This document shows, one piece after another, positions 16,849 to 25,754 of a stretch of DNA of 64,000 nt; the first letter of the stretch is position 1; every line of letters begins with the position of its first letter. The translations under genes were made by a program, and so were the position numbers. The DNA lies in NCBI RefSeq assembly GCF_002944405.1, contig NZ_CP024307.1, positions 2,438,501-2,502,500 of the forward strand, in the 5' to 3' direction. Below the pieces are notes generated by a model. The model ran no database searches and had not been told where the DNA came from. It was given only the letters and a program-made list of their open reading frames with translations. The stretch is from Sinorhizobium fredii. GTDB taxonomy: Bacteria > Pseudomonadota > Alphaproteobacteria > Rhizobiales > Rhizobiaceae.

Positions 16849-17835
16849 ATGCGCAAGGCTTCGGCTCCCACCTTCAAGATCGCCTCGGCAGTCCTTTTCC
16901 TGCTCGTCCTGCTTGTCGCAGTGCCGCTGCTGATCAACGCCACGGGACGAAGCGACCTCTACTATACGCTGACATCGGTGGCGCTGCTCAGCATCATCAG
17001 CGCGGGCGTGTGGATCACCTTCTATATTGGCCGCATCAATATCGGCCAGGGCGCATATGCGTTGATGGGCGGCTATGTCTCCGCCATCCTGGTGATGAAT
17101 TATGGCATGTCCTTCTGGCTGACACTGCCATTGGCGGGTCTCTTCTGCGCCGTCGCGAGCGTGCTGATCGGCCTGCCCATCCTGCGGCTGCGCGGCGTCT
17201 ATTTCGCGATGGTGTCGCTGGTATTGACCGAGGTTGCCCGCCTTCTCGCCCTTGCTCTGCCGATTACCAATGGTGCCAGTGGCATCGTCAGCATTCCGCT
17301 GCCGACCGGCATTAGCTTTTTCGGCCTAACGCTCGTTCCGGATTTTGCCACACTGGCCAATCCCCGTCTGGCCTTCTATATCGTTGCGGTGCTTTTGATG
17401 GCGCTCTGCTTTCTCGGCCTCTACCGGCTCGCTCATTCCCGCATCGGACAACTCTGCCAGTCACTGCAGCAGAACGAGGAACTCGCTTCGTCGATCGGCG
17501 TCAACATCGCCTATCTCCGCGTCATCGCCTATGCGCTTTCCTCCTTCCTCGGCGGGGTCGGCGGAGCGATGTTCGCCTCGATCTCCCAATCGATCTATCC
17601 GTCGAGCTTCACCGTCGCCGACTCGGTCAACTTCATGCTGAACTGCTTCCTCGGCGGGCTCGGCTACGTGCTCGGGCCGATGCTCGGTACGTTCGTGCTC
17701 TATTTCGGCTGGGATCTGCTGTTCCAGACCGGCGAATTCCAGCTCCTGATCTTCTCCGCAGTGCTGATCGTGCTGATGCTGGTCCTCCCCAACGGCCTCC
17801 TCAGCCTGGCACTCCCGCGCAAAAGGAGCCTCTAG
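16849..17835 (+). CDS. ABC transporter permease, LivM type
   Basis: 328 residues, about ten hydrophobic segments. Family landmarks are INIGQGAYALMGGYVSA (BPD_transp_2 opening), RGVYFAMVSLVLTEVAR, and the cytoplasmic coupling loop IGQLCQSLQQNEELASSIGVN (about 205-225), followed by FLGGVGGAMFAS. It ends LPNGLLSLALPRKRSL. The spacing of 4 bp from the H-type permease and 2 bp to the ATPase indicates tight translational linkage. Confidence 0.9.
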   Translation: MRKASAPTFKIASAVLFLLVLLVAVPLLINATGRSDLYYTLTSVALLSIISAGVWITFYIGRINIGQGAYALMGGYVSAILVMNYGMSFWLTLPLAGLFCAVASVLIGLPILRLRGVYFAMVSLVLTEVARLLALALPITNGASGIVSIPLPTGISFFGLTLVPDFATLANPRLAFYIVAVLLMALCFLGLYRLAHSRIGQLCQSLQQNEELASSIGVNIAYLRVIAYALSSFLGGVGGAMFASISQSIYPSSFTVADSVNFMLNCFLGGLGYVLGPMLGTFVLYFGWDLLFQTGEFQLLIFSAVLIVLMLVLPNGLLSLALPRKRSL

Positions 17836-17837
17836 CG

Positions 17838-18617
17838 ATGCCGGACATCCTGGAAGTTGTCGGGCTTACCAAACGTTTCGGCGGCCTCGTCGCGGTCAAC
17901 GACGTATCCTTCACCGTCCGTGAGCGCGAGATCCTCTCGGTGATCGGGCCGAACGGCGCCGGCAAGTCGACACTGTTCAAGCTGATATCATCCTTCCTCC
18001 GACCGACGCACGGCGAAGTCCGCTTCAATCGCGAGCGCATCTCCGGTCTCGCGCCGCACATCACTGCCCGCAAGGGCGTCGTGCGGACGTTCCAGGAAAC
18101 GACGATATTCAAGGACATGACGGTCCGCGACAACGTCGTGACCGCCCATCATCTGCGTTCGCGCGCCAGTCTTGCCGGTTTCTACTTCGGGAGCGCTGCG
18201 GCGCGGCGCGATCTCGAGGCCTTCGGTGCCTCGGCGGACGAAATCCTTGTGTTCCTCGGACTGGACGCGATGCGCAGCGAGATTGCCAGCACCCTGCCGC
18301 ACGGTCATCTGCGTGCACTCGGCATTGCGATCGCGCTTGCCACCGACCCCGCCATCATGCTCCTCGATGAACCTTTCGCCGGCATGAACCACGACGAGAC
18401 CCGCCGCGCTGTCGAAATCGTCCGCAAGCTGCGTGAACGCGGCGTTACGGTGCTCCTCGTCGAGCACGACATGCCGGCCGTCATGAATATTTCCGACCGT
18501 ATTGTCGTGCTCAACTTCGGCCAGAAAATCGCCGAGGGCACCCCGGCCGAAATCCAGCAGAACCCCAAGGTCATCGAGGCTTATCTCGGTGCCGAAGACG
18601 AATCGATCGGAATGTAG
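17838..18617 (+). CDS. ABC transporter ATPase, LivG type
   Basis: 259 residues. Walker A GPNGAGKST (about 38-46), Q-loop FQETTIFKDMTV, a signature region given here as LPHGHLRALGIAIALATDP where LSGGQ is usual, Walker B IMLLDEPFAGMNHDE, H-loop LVEHDM. The ABC signature is thus degenerate (LPHGHLR), which is common in LivG-type subunits. The C-terminal PKVIEAYLG is typical for the branched-chain amino acid class. Couples ATP hydrolysis to import together with the LivF-type ATPase downstream. Confidence 0.9.
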   Translation: MPDILEVVGLTKRFGGLVAVNDVSFTVREREILSVIGPNGAGKSTLFKLISSFLRPTHGEVRFNRERISGLAPHITARKGVVRTFQETTIFKDMTVRDNVVTAHHLRSRASLAGFYFGSAAARRDLEAFGASADEILVFLGLDAMRSEIASTLPHGHLRALGIAIALATDPAIMLLDEPFAGMNHDETRRAVEIVRKLRERGVTVLLVEHDMPAVMNISDRIVVLNFGQKIAEGTPAEIQQNPKVIEAYLGAEDESIGM

Positions 18618-18620
18618 TCC

Positions 18621-19343
18621 ATGGAGCCGCTGCTCAAATTCGATGACGTCGAACTCTACTACGACCACGTCTATGCGCTGAAAGGCGTCACCATTGAGGT
18701 TCAAGAGGGCGAGACCGTTGCGCTGATCGGAGCCAATGGCGCAGGCAAGTCGTCCATCCTGCGCGCCATCACCGGCTTGCGGAAAATCCGCAAGGGCGAG
18801 ATCCGCTATCACGGGAAGCGCATCGACGGTGTCGCACCGGACGAGATCGTCCGGATGGGCATCTCGATGGTGCCCGAGGCGCGCCGCGTCTTTCCTTTCA
18901 TGACCGTGCGCGACAATCTGCTGATGGGCGCCTTCACCCGCAGCGACAAGGCCGAGATTCAGCAGAGCATCGATATGGTGCTGACGCGTTTCCCGCGTCT
19001 CAAGGAGCGATATTCGCAGCAGGCCGGGACGATGAGCGGCGGCGAGCAGCAGATGCTGGTCATCGGCCGAGCGCTAATGGCCCGGCCGCGTCTGCTCCTG
19101 CTCGACGAGCCGTCGCTCGGTGTCGCTCCGAAGCTGGTGCAGGACATTGCCCGGTCAATCGTGGCGATCAATCGCGACGAAAAGGTCAGTGTGCTGCTGG
19201 TCGAGCAGAACTCGCGCATGGCGCTGAGGATCTCGCAGCGCGCCTATGCATTGACGACCGGCCAGGTCGCGCTCAGCGGCAATTCCCCTGAATTGCTAAC
19301 CGACGAACGGGTCAAGCATCTCTATCTCGGCGGTGAATTCTAG
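18621..19343 (+). CDS. ABC transporter ATPase, LivF type
   Basis: 240 residues. Walker A GANGAGKSS (about 37-45), signature MSGGEQQMLVIGRALM (here the canonical SGGEQQ), Walker B LLLLDEPSLGVAP, and switch His replaced by Gln in VLLVEQNSRMAL, usual for LivF. Ends KHLYLGGEF. Starts 3 bp after the LivG-type gene. With the receptor, two permeases and LivG-type ATPase it completes an importer. Confidence 0.9.
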   Translation: MEPLLKFDDVELYYDHVYALKGVTIEVQEGETVALIGANGAGKSSILRAITGLRKIRKGEIRYHGKRIDGVAPDEIVRMGISMVPEARRVFPFMTVRDNLLMGAFTRSDKAEIQQSIDMVLTRFPRLKERYSQQAGTMSGGEQQMLVIGRALMARPRLLLLDEPSLGVAPKLVQDIARSIVAINRDEKVSVLLVEQNSRMALRISQRAYALTTGQVALSGNSPELLTDERVKHLYLGGEF

Positions 19344-19354
19344 GCAGCTCAATC

Positions 19355-20104
19355 ATGCGCATACTCGTGATAAACCCCAATACGACCACGTCGATGACCG
19401 ACAAGATCGGCAAGGCGGCACAAGCTGCGGCGTCGCCGGCAACGGAGGTCGTTGCTGTCAATCCCAAGGACGGCCCGCCGAGCATCGAGGGCTACTTCGA
19501 CGAGGTCTTCTCGGTGCCAGGCATCATCGCGGAAATGGCGAAGGCAGGTACGATGGATGCCTATGTGATCGCCTGTTTCGATGACACGGGGCTCGACGCG
19601 GCACGCTGCGCCACCGAAGCACCCGTCATCGGGATCGGCGAAGCGGCCTTCCACCTCGCCACCCTCATTGCCGGCAAGTTCAGCGTCGTGACCACGCTTG
19701 CACGTTCGGTGCCGGCGATCGAACACAATCTGCTGAAATACGGTCTCTCGTCCCGCTGCGCCAAGGTCCGCGCCTCGGATGTGGCGGTGCTCGATCTCGA
19801 GCTACCGGGCTCGGACGCGCGCCACAAGATTTCCGCCGAAATTGCGCGTGCCGTCGCCGAGGACAAGGCCGAAGCAATCGTGCTTGGTTGCGCGGGGATG
19901 GCGGATCTCGCTCACGCTCTCTCGATCGAGCACGGTGTGCCGGTGCTCGACGGGGTCGCCTGCGCGGTCCGGCTCGCAGAAACAGTCTCGGCTCTTGGTC
20001 TCAGGACGTCGAAGATCGGCGGCTACGCCGAACCGCGCGCGAAACGATTCTCGGGGCGTTACGCGCCGTGGTCTCCGCCACTACAGCGCAGCAAGTCTAG
20101 TTAG
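19355..20104 (+). CDS. Hydantoin racemase-like Asp/Glu racemase family protein
   Basis: 249 residues. It opens MRILVINPNTTTSMT, the hallmark of hydantoin racemases, and has both catalytic cysteines: Cys74 in AYVIACFDDTG and Cys179 in AIVLGCAGM. The family interconverts D- and L-5-substituted hydantoins by a two-base mechanism. It follows the importer by 11 bp, so the operon may import and racemise a hydantoin or related compound; no hydantoinase or carbamoylase is near. The last residues (LQRSKSS) and the stop are encoded by a copy of an intergenic palindromic repeat starting at 20081. Confidence 0.85.
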   Translation: MRILVINPNTTTSMTDKIGKAAQAAASPATEVVAVNPKDGPPSIEGYFDEVFSVPGIIAEMAKAGTMDAYVIACFDDTGLDAARCATEAPVIGIGEAAFHLATLIAGKFSVVTTLARSVPAIEHNLLKYGLSSRCAKVRASDVAVLDLELPGSDARHKISAEIARAVAEDKAEAIVLGCAGMADLAHALSIEHGVPVLDGVACAVRLAETVSALGLRTSKIGGYAEPRAKRFSGRYAPWSPPLQRSKSS

Positions 20105-20190
20105 ACGCGCAAAAGGTCGCTGTAGCATTTTGAGATTGCTGCACGATTTTGTCCTTAAATCGATTCCGATGTTAGGGAATCACGCAGCAG
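20081..20190 (+). repeat. Palindromic repeat family, copy A (overlaps racemase 3' end)
   Basis: Aligns base by base with copies B (21066) and C (50807): CTACAGCGC, then GACGCGC-AAAAGGTCGCTGTAGC, TTGCTGCA, TCCTTAAATCGA. The first hairpin is partly broken (GCAAGTCTAGTTAGACGCGC) and the last palindrome is eroded (GTTAGGGAATCACGCAGCAG). The first 24 bp lie inside the racemase gene and give its last residues and stop. Confidence 0.8.
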
Positions 20191-20354
20191 GCAGGAACTC
20201 GACCGGCGCTCCAAAGCGCGACGTCCTCCGGGGCTGTCCGATTGGTTGGATTGACCGATGAGCACGCCCTATGAGAATTCATGAGCTTCGAGTCGAAGCG
20301 CGGACGTATTGGTCAGCGCGCACCGCATGACGCAAGCTCGCCAGAGACGATGAA

Positions 20355-21059
20355 ATGTTGACGACCCTCAGGCCCGAAAAAGATCGCAAGAAACCGGCGG
20401 CGCGCTGGTCACCGATCTATCATGGTCTGAGGGATGCAATCGTCAGCCATCGGCTGACGCCGGGCACAAAACTGCCGGAGGATGAACTCGCCTCGATCTA
20501 TTCAGTAAGCCGAACCGTCATCCGCGCCGCACTTCAGGCCCTCGCCCATGACTGGCTGGTGCGGCTGGAGCCAAATAGGGGTGCCTTCGTCGCGCAACCT
20601 TCGCCAAAGGAGGCACGCGAAGTATTCGAGGCCCGCGCACTGATCGAGCCCCGCGTAGCCGCGCTCGCCGCACAGGTCGCAAGGGCCGAGGACGTAACCT
20701 TGCTGCGTGGCCATCTCGAAAGAGAGCACGAGGCGCTTGACGCCGGGCGCGACAGCGATGCCATCATGCTGTCCGCCATGTTCCATGTCGGCGTTGCCGA
20801 GATCGCCGATCAAGCCGTCCTGACCGGCTTCGTGCGCGATCTTGTGTCGCACTCCTCACTGATCATCGCGCTTTATTGGAAGCGTCGGGATACAACCTGC
20901 GAGAGCCACGCGCATCATGCGCTGGTCGACGCCATCGAGGCACGTGATTCAGATAGGGCCGCGCAACTGATGAAAGACCATCTACACGATCTGCTGTCCG
21001 GCCTCGAGCTCAAGCGCACCGGCCGGAAACCGGAACATCTCGCCGACATCCTCCGCTGA
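20355..21059 (+). CDS. GntR-family regulator, FadR/FCD subfamily
   Basis: 234 residues. An N-terminal winged helix (about 20-85: GLRDAIVSHRLTPGTKLPEDELASIYSVSRTVIRAALQAL, then LEPNRGAFVAQPS) is followed by a helical FCD domain whose metal-type residues are visible (ARALIEPRVAALAA, FHVGVAEIA, HHALVDAIEARD). FCD regulators bind small organic acids or amino acid derivatives and usually repress nearby catabolic genes. The ABC importer and racemase lie upstream and a matching palindrome precedes the first of them, so these are the probable targets. Confidence 0.88.
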   Translation: MLTTLRPEKDRKKPAARWSPIYHGLRDAIVSHRLTPGTKLPEDELASIYSVSRTVIRAALQALAHDWLVRLEPNRGAFVAQPSPKEAREVFEARALIEPRVAALAAQVARAEDVTLLRGHLEREHEALDAGRDSDAIMLSAMFHVGVAEIADQAVLTGFVRDLVSHSSLIIALYWKRRDTTCESHAHHALVDAIEARDSDRAAQLMKDHLHDLLSGLELKRTGRKPEHLADILR

Positions 21060-21065
21060 GATCTC

Positions 21066-21172
21066 CTACAGCGCCGCGCGTCTTATCAGACGCGCAAAGG
21101 TCGCTGTAGCACTTTGAGTTGCTGCATGTCGTTGTCCTTAAATCGAGGTCGATTTAAGGAGACATGCAGTAG
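21066..21172 (+). repeat. Palindromic repeat family, copy B (most complete)
   Basis: 107 bp between the convergent GntR and RND genes. It has two nested palindromes. First, TACAGCG...CGCTGTA encloses the perfect hairpin GCGCGTCT-TATC-AGACGCGC. Second, CTGCATGT...ACATGCAG encloses CCTTAAATCGA-GG-TCGATTTAAGG. About 90% identical to copy C. Its location allows transcription end for both flanking genes. Confidence 0.85.
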
Positions 21173-21181
21173 ACCGGCCCC

Positions 21182-24100
21182 TCACCCTTTGAACGCCGCC
21201 GCCGCATCCATTTCCTCGTGCAGCTTGCGCTCCTCGTCCGCGTGCGGACTGGTGAAGCGGGCGATGACGAGATAGGCGACCGGGGTCAGATACAAGGTCA
21301 CGATCACCGCAAGTCCAAGGCCGCCGACGAGCACCCAGCCGAGTGCGATGCGCGCTTCAGCCCCTGCCCCGCTCGCGAGCACCAGGGGCACGGCGCCGAC
21401 GATCGTGGCGATCATCGTCATCATCACCGGCCTCAGACGGATATTGGCGGCGTTCTCGATGGCGCTGCGCACGTCCTGGCCGCGGTCACGCAGCTGGTTG
21501 GCGAACTCGACGATCAGGATGCCGTTCTTCGCCATGATGCCGACCAGCATGACGAGACCGATCTGGCTGTAGATGTTCAGAGTATTGCCGGTCATGATCA
21601 TCGCGAAGACGGCGCAGGCGAGGCCGAGCGGCACCGTCGACATGATGATGATGCCGCTGACGAAGCTTTCGAACTGCGCCGCCAACACCAGGAAGATAAT
21701 GACGATCGCGAAGCCGAAGGTGATGAAGAGGCCGCTGGCGTTCTCGTCGAGCGTCGCGGCTTCAGCGAGCGGCATGACACGCGACCCCGGCGGCAGCAGC
21801 GGCTCGGCCATGTCTTCCACCATCGTCAGTGCCTCGCCGAGTGCGAGGTCGGATTTCAGGCCGGCCGACAGCGAGACGGCGCGGAGCTGCGATTCGCGTG
21901 CAAGCTGGGGCGCCACGGCCTTCTCCTCGATCGTCGCGATCGACGACATCGGCACGATCCGGCCGTCGCCGGCCTTGACGAAGATGTTCTGCAGGTCGGT
22001 GGGATCGTTGAGCGGCGTGGTGGAGGAGAGCAGCTTGACCGGATAGGCCTCTCCCTCGACAAAGATGTCGACGACGCTGCTGCCGTCGAGCATTGCCTGC
22101 ATCGCCCAGGAAAGCGCACTGATGTCGACGCCGAGGTCGGAGGCGCGCTCGCGGTCGATGGTCACAGACAATTGCGCCTGATTCGCCTCGTAGTTCAGCC
22201 GCACGTTCTCGAAGCGGCCGGTATCTTCCATGGCCCGCACCAGTTTCGCCGCAGCATCGCCGAGCTTCGTATAGTCGTTGCCGACCAGCGCCACCTGGAG
22301 GCCGCTGCCGGCTCCCCGAATACCGAGGCTGTTGGGCTGTATGGCGAAGGCGCGGACCGAGGGAACCTTGGCGGTCACCTTGTTGATATCCGCGACGATC
22401 TGCTGCTGGGACCGCTCACGCTGCTCCCAGGAGGCGAGCGTCAGCACCATGAAGCCGCTATTCGCCGAACCGCCCTGGCCGGAAATCGAAAACACATTGG
22501 TGACTTCGCCGGATTTGACGAGCGGCTGCAGCCCCTCCTCGATCCGGCGCATCTGGGCCTGCGTATATTCGAGCGAGACGCCTTGCGGCGCGTTGATCCG
22601 GAGCATCACCTGCGACCGGTCCTCGTTCGGCGTCAGCTCCGATTTCAGCGTCATGAACGCCGCCGCCCCGGCAACTGTGAAGAAGGCGGCGACCGTGAAG
22701 ACGACGAGCGGCGCATTGAGGCAGGCGCGGAGCGTCACGCGGTAGAAGCCGGCGGCACGCTGGCCGAAGCGCGCCATCGGGCCTTGATGCGCATGCGCCT
22801 CGCTGGTCAGCATGCGCGAGGCGAGCATCGGGCAAAGCGTCAGCGAAACGAAGGAGGACAGCAGGATCGAGAAAGCGAGCACGAAGCCGAATTCGCGGAA
22901 AAGCCCGCCTGTCTGCCCCGGCAGGAACGAGAGCGGCACGAAGACGGCCGCCAGCGTCGCAGTGGTCGCCAGGACGGCGAAGAAGACCTCGAGCGTTCCA
23001 TGCACGGCGGCCGCGCGTGGACCCAGGCCTTCCGCTCGGCGGCGCACGATGTTCTCCAGCACCACGATCGCGTCGTCGACGACAAGCCCGGTCGCCAGCA
23101 CGATCGCAAGCAGCGTCAGGATGTTGATCGAGAAGCCGGCGAGATAGATCGCCGCCACCGTTCCGACAAGCGCAATCGGCATGCTGATCGTCGGGATCAG
23201 CGTCGCGCGCCAGTCGAGCAGGAATAGATAGATGACGAGCGTGACGATGAAGACGGCGACGACCAGCGCGATCTCCACCTCATGGATTGCGCCATTGATG
23301 AACACCGCATCGTCGCTGGTGATCTTGAGCTCGGTGCCCGCCGGCAGGATGTCCGAGGAGATCGTATCGACCACCTTGCGCACGCCTTCGGAAATATCGA
23401 CGGTGTTCGACTGCGCCTGGCGGATGATGCCGAGACCGATGCCCTGGCGGCCATTGGAGCGCAACGCCGAACTCCCGGTGTCCGGGCCGAGCGTCACCGT
23501 CGCCACGTCGCGCAGCCGGACATTGCTGCCGAGGATCAGGTTCTCGAACTGCTCGGGCGTCTGCAGGTCCGCAGTCGCCCGGACCGAGATCTCCTGGCTG
23601 GCGCTCGTCAGCGAGCCGGCCGGGACGTCGTAGGAAGCATTCGCCAGCGCCTCGCGCAAATTGGCGACGGTGACGCCGCGCCCGGCGAGCTTCGCCTGGT
23701 TGAGGTCGATGCGGAAGATCTTCTCCTGGTCGCCATAGACGGTGACATCGGCAACGCCCTCGACGGCCGCCAGCCGGTCGCTAATCTCGTTCTCGACCAG
23801 CAGCGTCATGTCCTCCATCGACATGGTGTCGGAGGTCAGCGCCAGGCGCATGATCGGCTGGCTGTCGGAATCGGCCTTGACGATGCGCGGCTCTTCCACG
23901 TCGTCCGGCAGCTGGCCGCTGATCCGGCCGAGCGCATCGCGAATGTCGTTCGCCGCCTGGCCGATGTCGGTCGTGTCGGAAAATTCAAGCGTCACGCGGC
24001 TGCGGCCGAAGGACGACGACGAGGAAATGCCCTTGATGCCCTGGACGCGCGACACCGCCCCTTCGATGACCGATGTCACCTCGCGATCGATGGTCTCGGG

Positions 24101-24310
24101 CGAGGCGCCCTCGAACTCAGTCGTCACCGATATGACCGGCTGGTCGACCTGCGGCAGCTCGCGGATCTCGATGCCGTTCCAGGCGGCAAGCCCCGCGACC
24201 ACGATCAGCATGTTGACGACGAGTGCGAAAATCGGCCGGCGGATAAAGAGCGCGGTGAAGCCGGTCTTGCCGCCCTGCCCGCCGGGGTGACCGCCAATGC
24301 CGATGTTCAT
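21182..24310 (-). CDS. RND efflux pump, inner-membrane transporter
   Basis: 1042 residues, HAE-1/AcrB-like. Twelve membrane helices with two large periplasmic loops. The proton-relay pair in TM4 is Asp412-Asp413 (GLVVDDAIVVLENIV) and the TM10 Lys is in LVGIMAKNGILIVEFANQ. The N-terminus has an unusual Gly-rich leader (MNIGIGGHPGGQGGKTG) before FTALFIRRPIFALVVN. The gene overlaps the membrane-fusion protein gene by ATGA. No outer membrane channel gene is adjacent, so it must use one encoded elsewhere. Substrate range is unknown. Confidence 0.92.
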   Translation of the reverse strand: MNIGIGGHPGGQGGKTGFTALFIRRPIFALVVNMLIVVAGLAAWNGIEIRELPQVDQPVISVTTEFEGASPETIDREVTSVIEGAVSRVQGIKGISSSSSFGRSRVTLEFSDTTDIGQAANDIRDALGRISGQLPDDVEEPRIVKADSDSQPIMRLALTSDTMSMEDMTLLVENEISDRLAAVEGVADVTVYGDQEKIFRIDLNQAKLAGRGVTVANLREALANASYDVPAGSLTSASQEISVRATADLQTPEQFENLILGSNVRLRDVATVTLGPDTGSSALRSNGRQGIGLGIIRQAQSNTVDISEGVRKVVDTISSDILPAGTELKITSDDAVFINGAIHEVEIALVVAVFIVTLVIYLFLLDWRATLIPTISMPIALVGTVAAIYLAGFSINILTLLAIVLATGLVVDDAIVVLENIVRRRAEGLGPRAAAVHGTLEVFFAVLATTATLAAVFVPLSFLPGQTGGLFREFGFVLAFSILLSSFVSLTLCPMLASRMLTSEAHAHQGPMARFGQRAAGFYRVTLRACLNAPLVVFTVAAFFTVAGAAAFMTLKSELTPNEDRSQVMLRINAPQGVSLEYTQAQMRRIEEGLQPLVKSGEVTNVFSISGQGGSANSGFMVLTLASWEQRERSQQQIVADINKVTAKVPSVRAFAIQPNSLGIRGAGSGLQVALVGNDYTKLGDAAAKLVRAMEDTGRFENVRLNYEANQAQLSVTIDRERASDLGVDISALSWAMQAMLDGSSVVDIFVEGEAYPVKLLSSTTPLNDPTDLQNIFVKAGDGRIVPMSSIATIEEKAVAPQLARESQLRAVSLSAGLKSDLALGEALTMVEDMAEPLLPPGSRVMPLAEAATLDENASGLFITFGFAIVIIFLVLAAQFESFVSGIIIMSTVPLGLACAVFAMIMTGNTLNIYSQIGLVMLVGIMAKNGILIVEFANQLRDRGQDVRSAIENAANIRLRPVMMTMIATIVGAVPLVLASGAGAEARIALGWVLVGGLGLAVIVTLYLTPVAYLVIARFTSPHADEERKLHEEMDAAAAFKG

Positions 24311-25497
24311 TGCGCGTCCCCCGCCACCTTCTGCTCGCGTTCGGGGCTTGCCTCGCCGGCTATGCGCACCGCGCCGCCGTCGCGAAGCCGCTGCACACCC
24401 TCGGTGACGATGCGGTCACCCTCGGCGATCTGCGCCTCGACCAGCACCTTGTCGGGATTGCGCTGGATGATCTTGATCGGCACGCGCTGGCTCTTGTCGC
24501 CGCTGACGCGCCAGATATAGGAGCCTTCCGAGCTCCACTGGATAGACAGCGGGTCGACGGTCGGATAGCGATCGCCGTCAAAGGCCATCGTGACCGAGAA
24601 GGACATGCCGGCACGCAGCATGTCGTCCGGATTTTCGATCCGCGCCCGCACCCGGAGCGTGCGGCTTGCCTGATCGAGGCGGTTGTCGATCGCATGAATG
24701 GCGCCGGTGAGCTGGCGGCCGGGTTGCGCCACCGCATTCGCGGTGACCGGCTGCCCCACGGAAATCTTGCTGGCGAAGCGTTCCGGCACCCAGAAATCGA
24801 CCAGGATCTGCGACCGGTCATCGACGACGGCGATCGGCGTCGACGTGGTGACGTAGTCGCCGACATTGACGGTGATGATGCCGACGATGCCCTTCGAAGG
24901 CGCCACGACGTCGCGCCGCTTGAGATCGAGCTCAGCCGTCCTCAGCGCCAGTTCGGCGGCCTGCATGGCGATCTCGGCGTCGCGGATCTCGACCGCGGTA
25001 ACCGCGCGGGCCGTTCCGAGATTGCGATAGCGCTCGACCTTTTCCCGGGCGCTGTCGCGCGTCAGCCGGGCCTGCTCGGCGGCAATCATCTGCTCGTCGC
25101 TGTCGAGCCGCGCGATCACCTGGCCCTCCTCGATCCTGTCGCCGGATTTTACCAGGATTTCCGTCAGATTACCCGTGGAAGCGGGCGTCACGGTCACCGA
25201 GCGGATTGCTTCGCCATTGCCGATGGCGTTCAGCCTATTGTTGACGATCGCGCTCTCAGCCGGCCTGACGACCACGAGCGCCGCGTCCGAGAAGCCGCGC
25301 CCACCTTCTCCGCGCCCGCCGTTGCGGGGGCCACCGGCTCCCTCGCCGCCCGCAGATCCGGAGAGCGCATCGATCAGCGGATGCGAAACACCAATCGCCC
25401 CCAGCGTTTCACCCGCTCCGGGGGCAAAGCGCACCCAGGCGGCTCCCCCGACGACGAGTACGAGGAGGCTGACCGCCAGTTGCTTCAAAAAGCGCAT
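24307..25497 (-). CDS. RND efflux pump, periplasmic membrane-fusion protein
   Basis: 396 residues. One N-terminal membrane anchor (about 3-22), a Gly-rich linker (AGGEGAGGPRNGGRGEGGRG, about 55-75), then biotinyl-lipoyl halves (GDRIEEGQVIARLDSDEQM and VVAPSKGIVGIITVNVGDYV) around a short alpha-hairpin, and the beta-barrel (VDFWVPERFASKISVGQPV). No lipobox, so it is held by its helix. The ATG at 25497 (MRFLKQLAV) is preferred; the 40-codon extension lacks signal-like sequence. Translationally coupled to the pump gene. Confidence 0.9.
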   Translation of the reverse strand: MRFLKQLAVSLLVLVVGGAAWVRFAPGAGETLGAIGVSHPLIDALSGSAGGEGAGGPRNGGRGEGGRGFSDAALVVVRPAESAIVNNRLNAIGNGEAIRSVTVTPASTGNLTEILVKSGDRIEEGQVIARLDSDEQMIAAEQARLTRDSAREKVERYRNLGTARAVTAVEIRDAEIAMQAAELALRTAELDLKRRDVVAPSKGIVGIITVNVGDYVTTSTPIAVVDDRSQILVDFWVPERFASKISVGQPVTANAVAQPGRQLTGAIHAIDNRLDQASRTLRVRARIENPDDMLRAGMSFSVTMAFDGDRYPTVDPLSIQWSSEGSYIWRVSGDKSQRVPIKIIQRNPDKVLVEAQIAEGDRIVTEGVQRLRDGGAVRIAGEASPEREQKVAGDAQ

Positions 25498-25754
25498 GCA
25501 TGTCTCCGAATAAGATACGCGCTCCAGCGCGGCGCGTACCGGCGGAACGTTCCGAGTTGCCGCAAGTATCATTGTTTGCGCGCCTTCGGGCAATCTCGGA
25601 ACGCCATCATTACGCATTTGTAATGAAAGCAGAATTTGTTGTCCGCATCATGGCGCCCCCGCATGCCGGCGCTCGTCGATCGCTGTTTACAGCCGCCGCG
25701 GCTCGGCTATTCTGCCTCATGAAACCGGACGTTGAAAAAGGGGGGAGAAAGCAC

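Noticed and set aside
21218..23227. 669-codon open frame opposite the RND pump
   Set aside because: Shadow of the pump gene; Arg/His/Asp-rich low-information translation with no motif.
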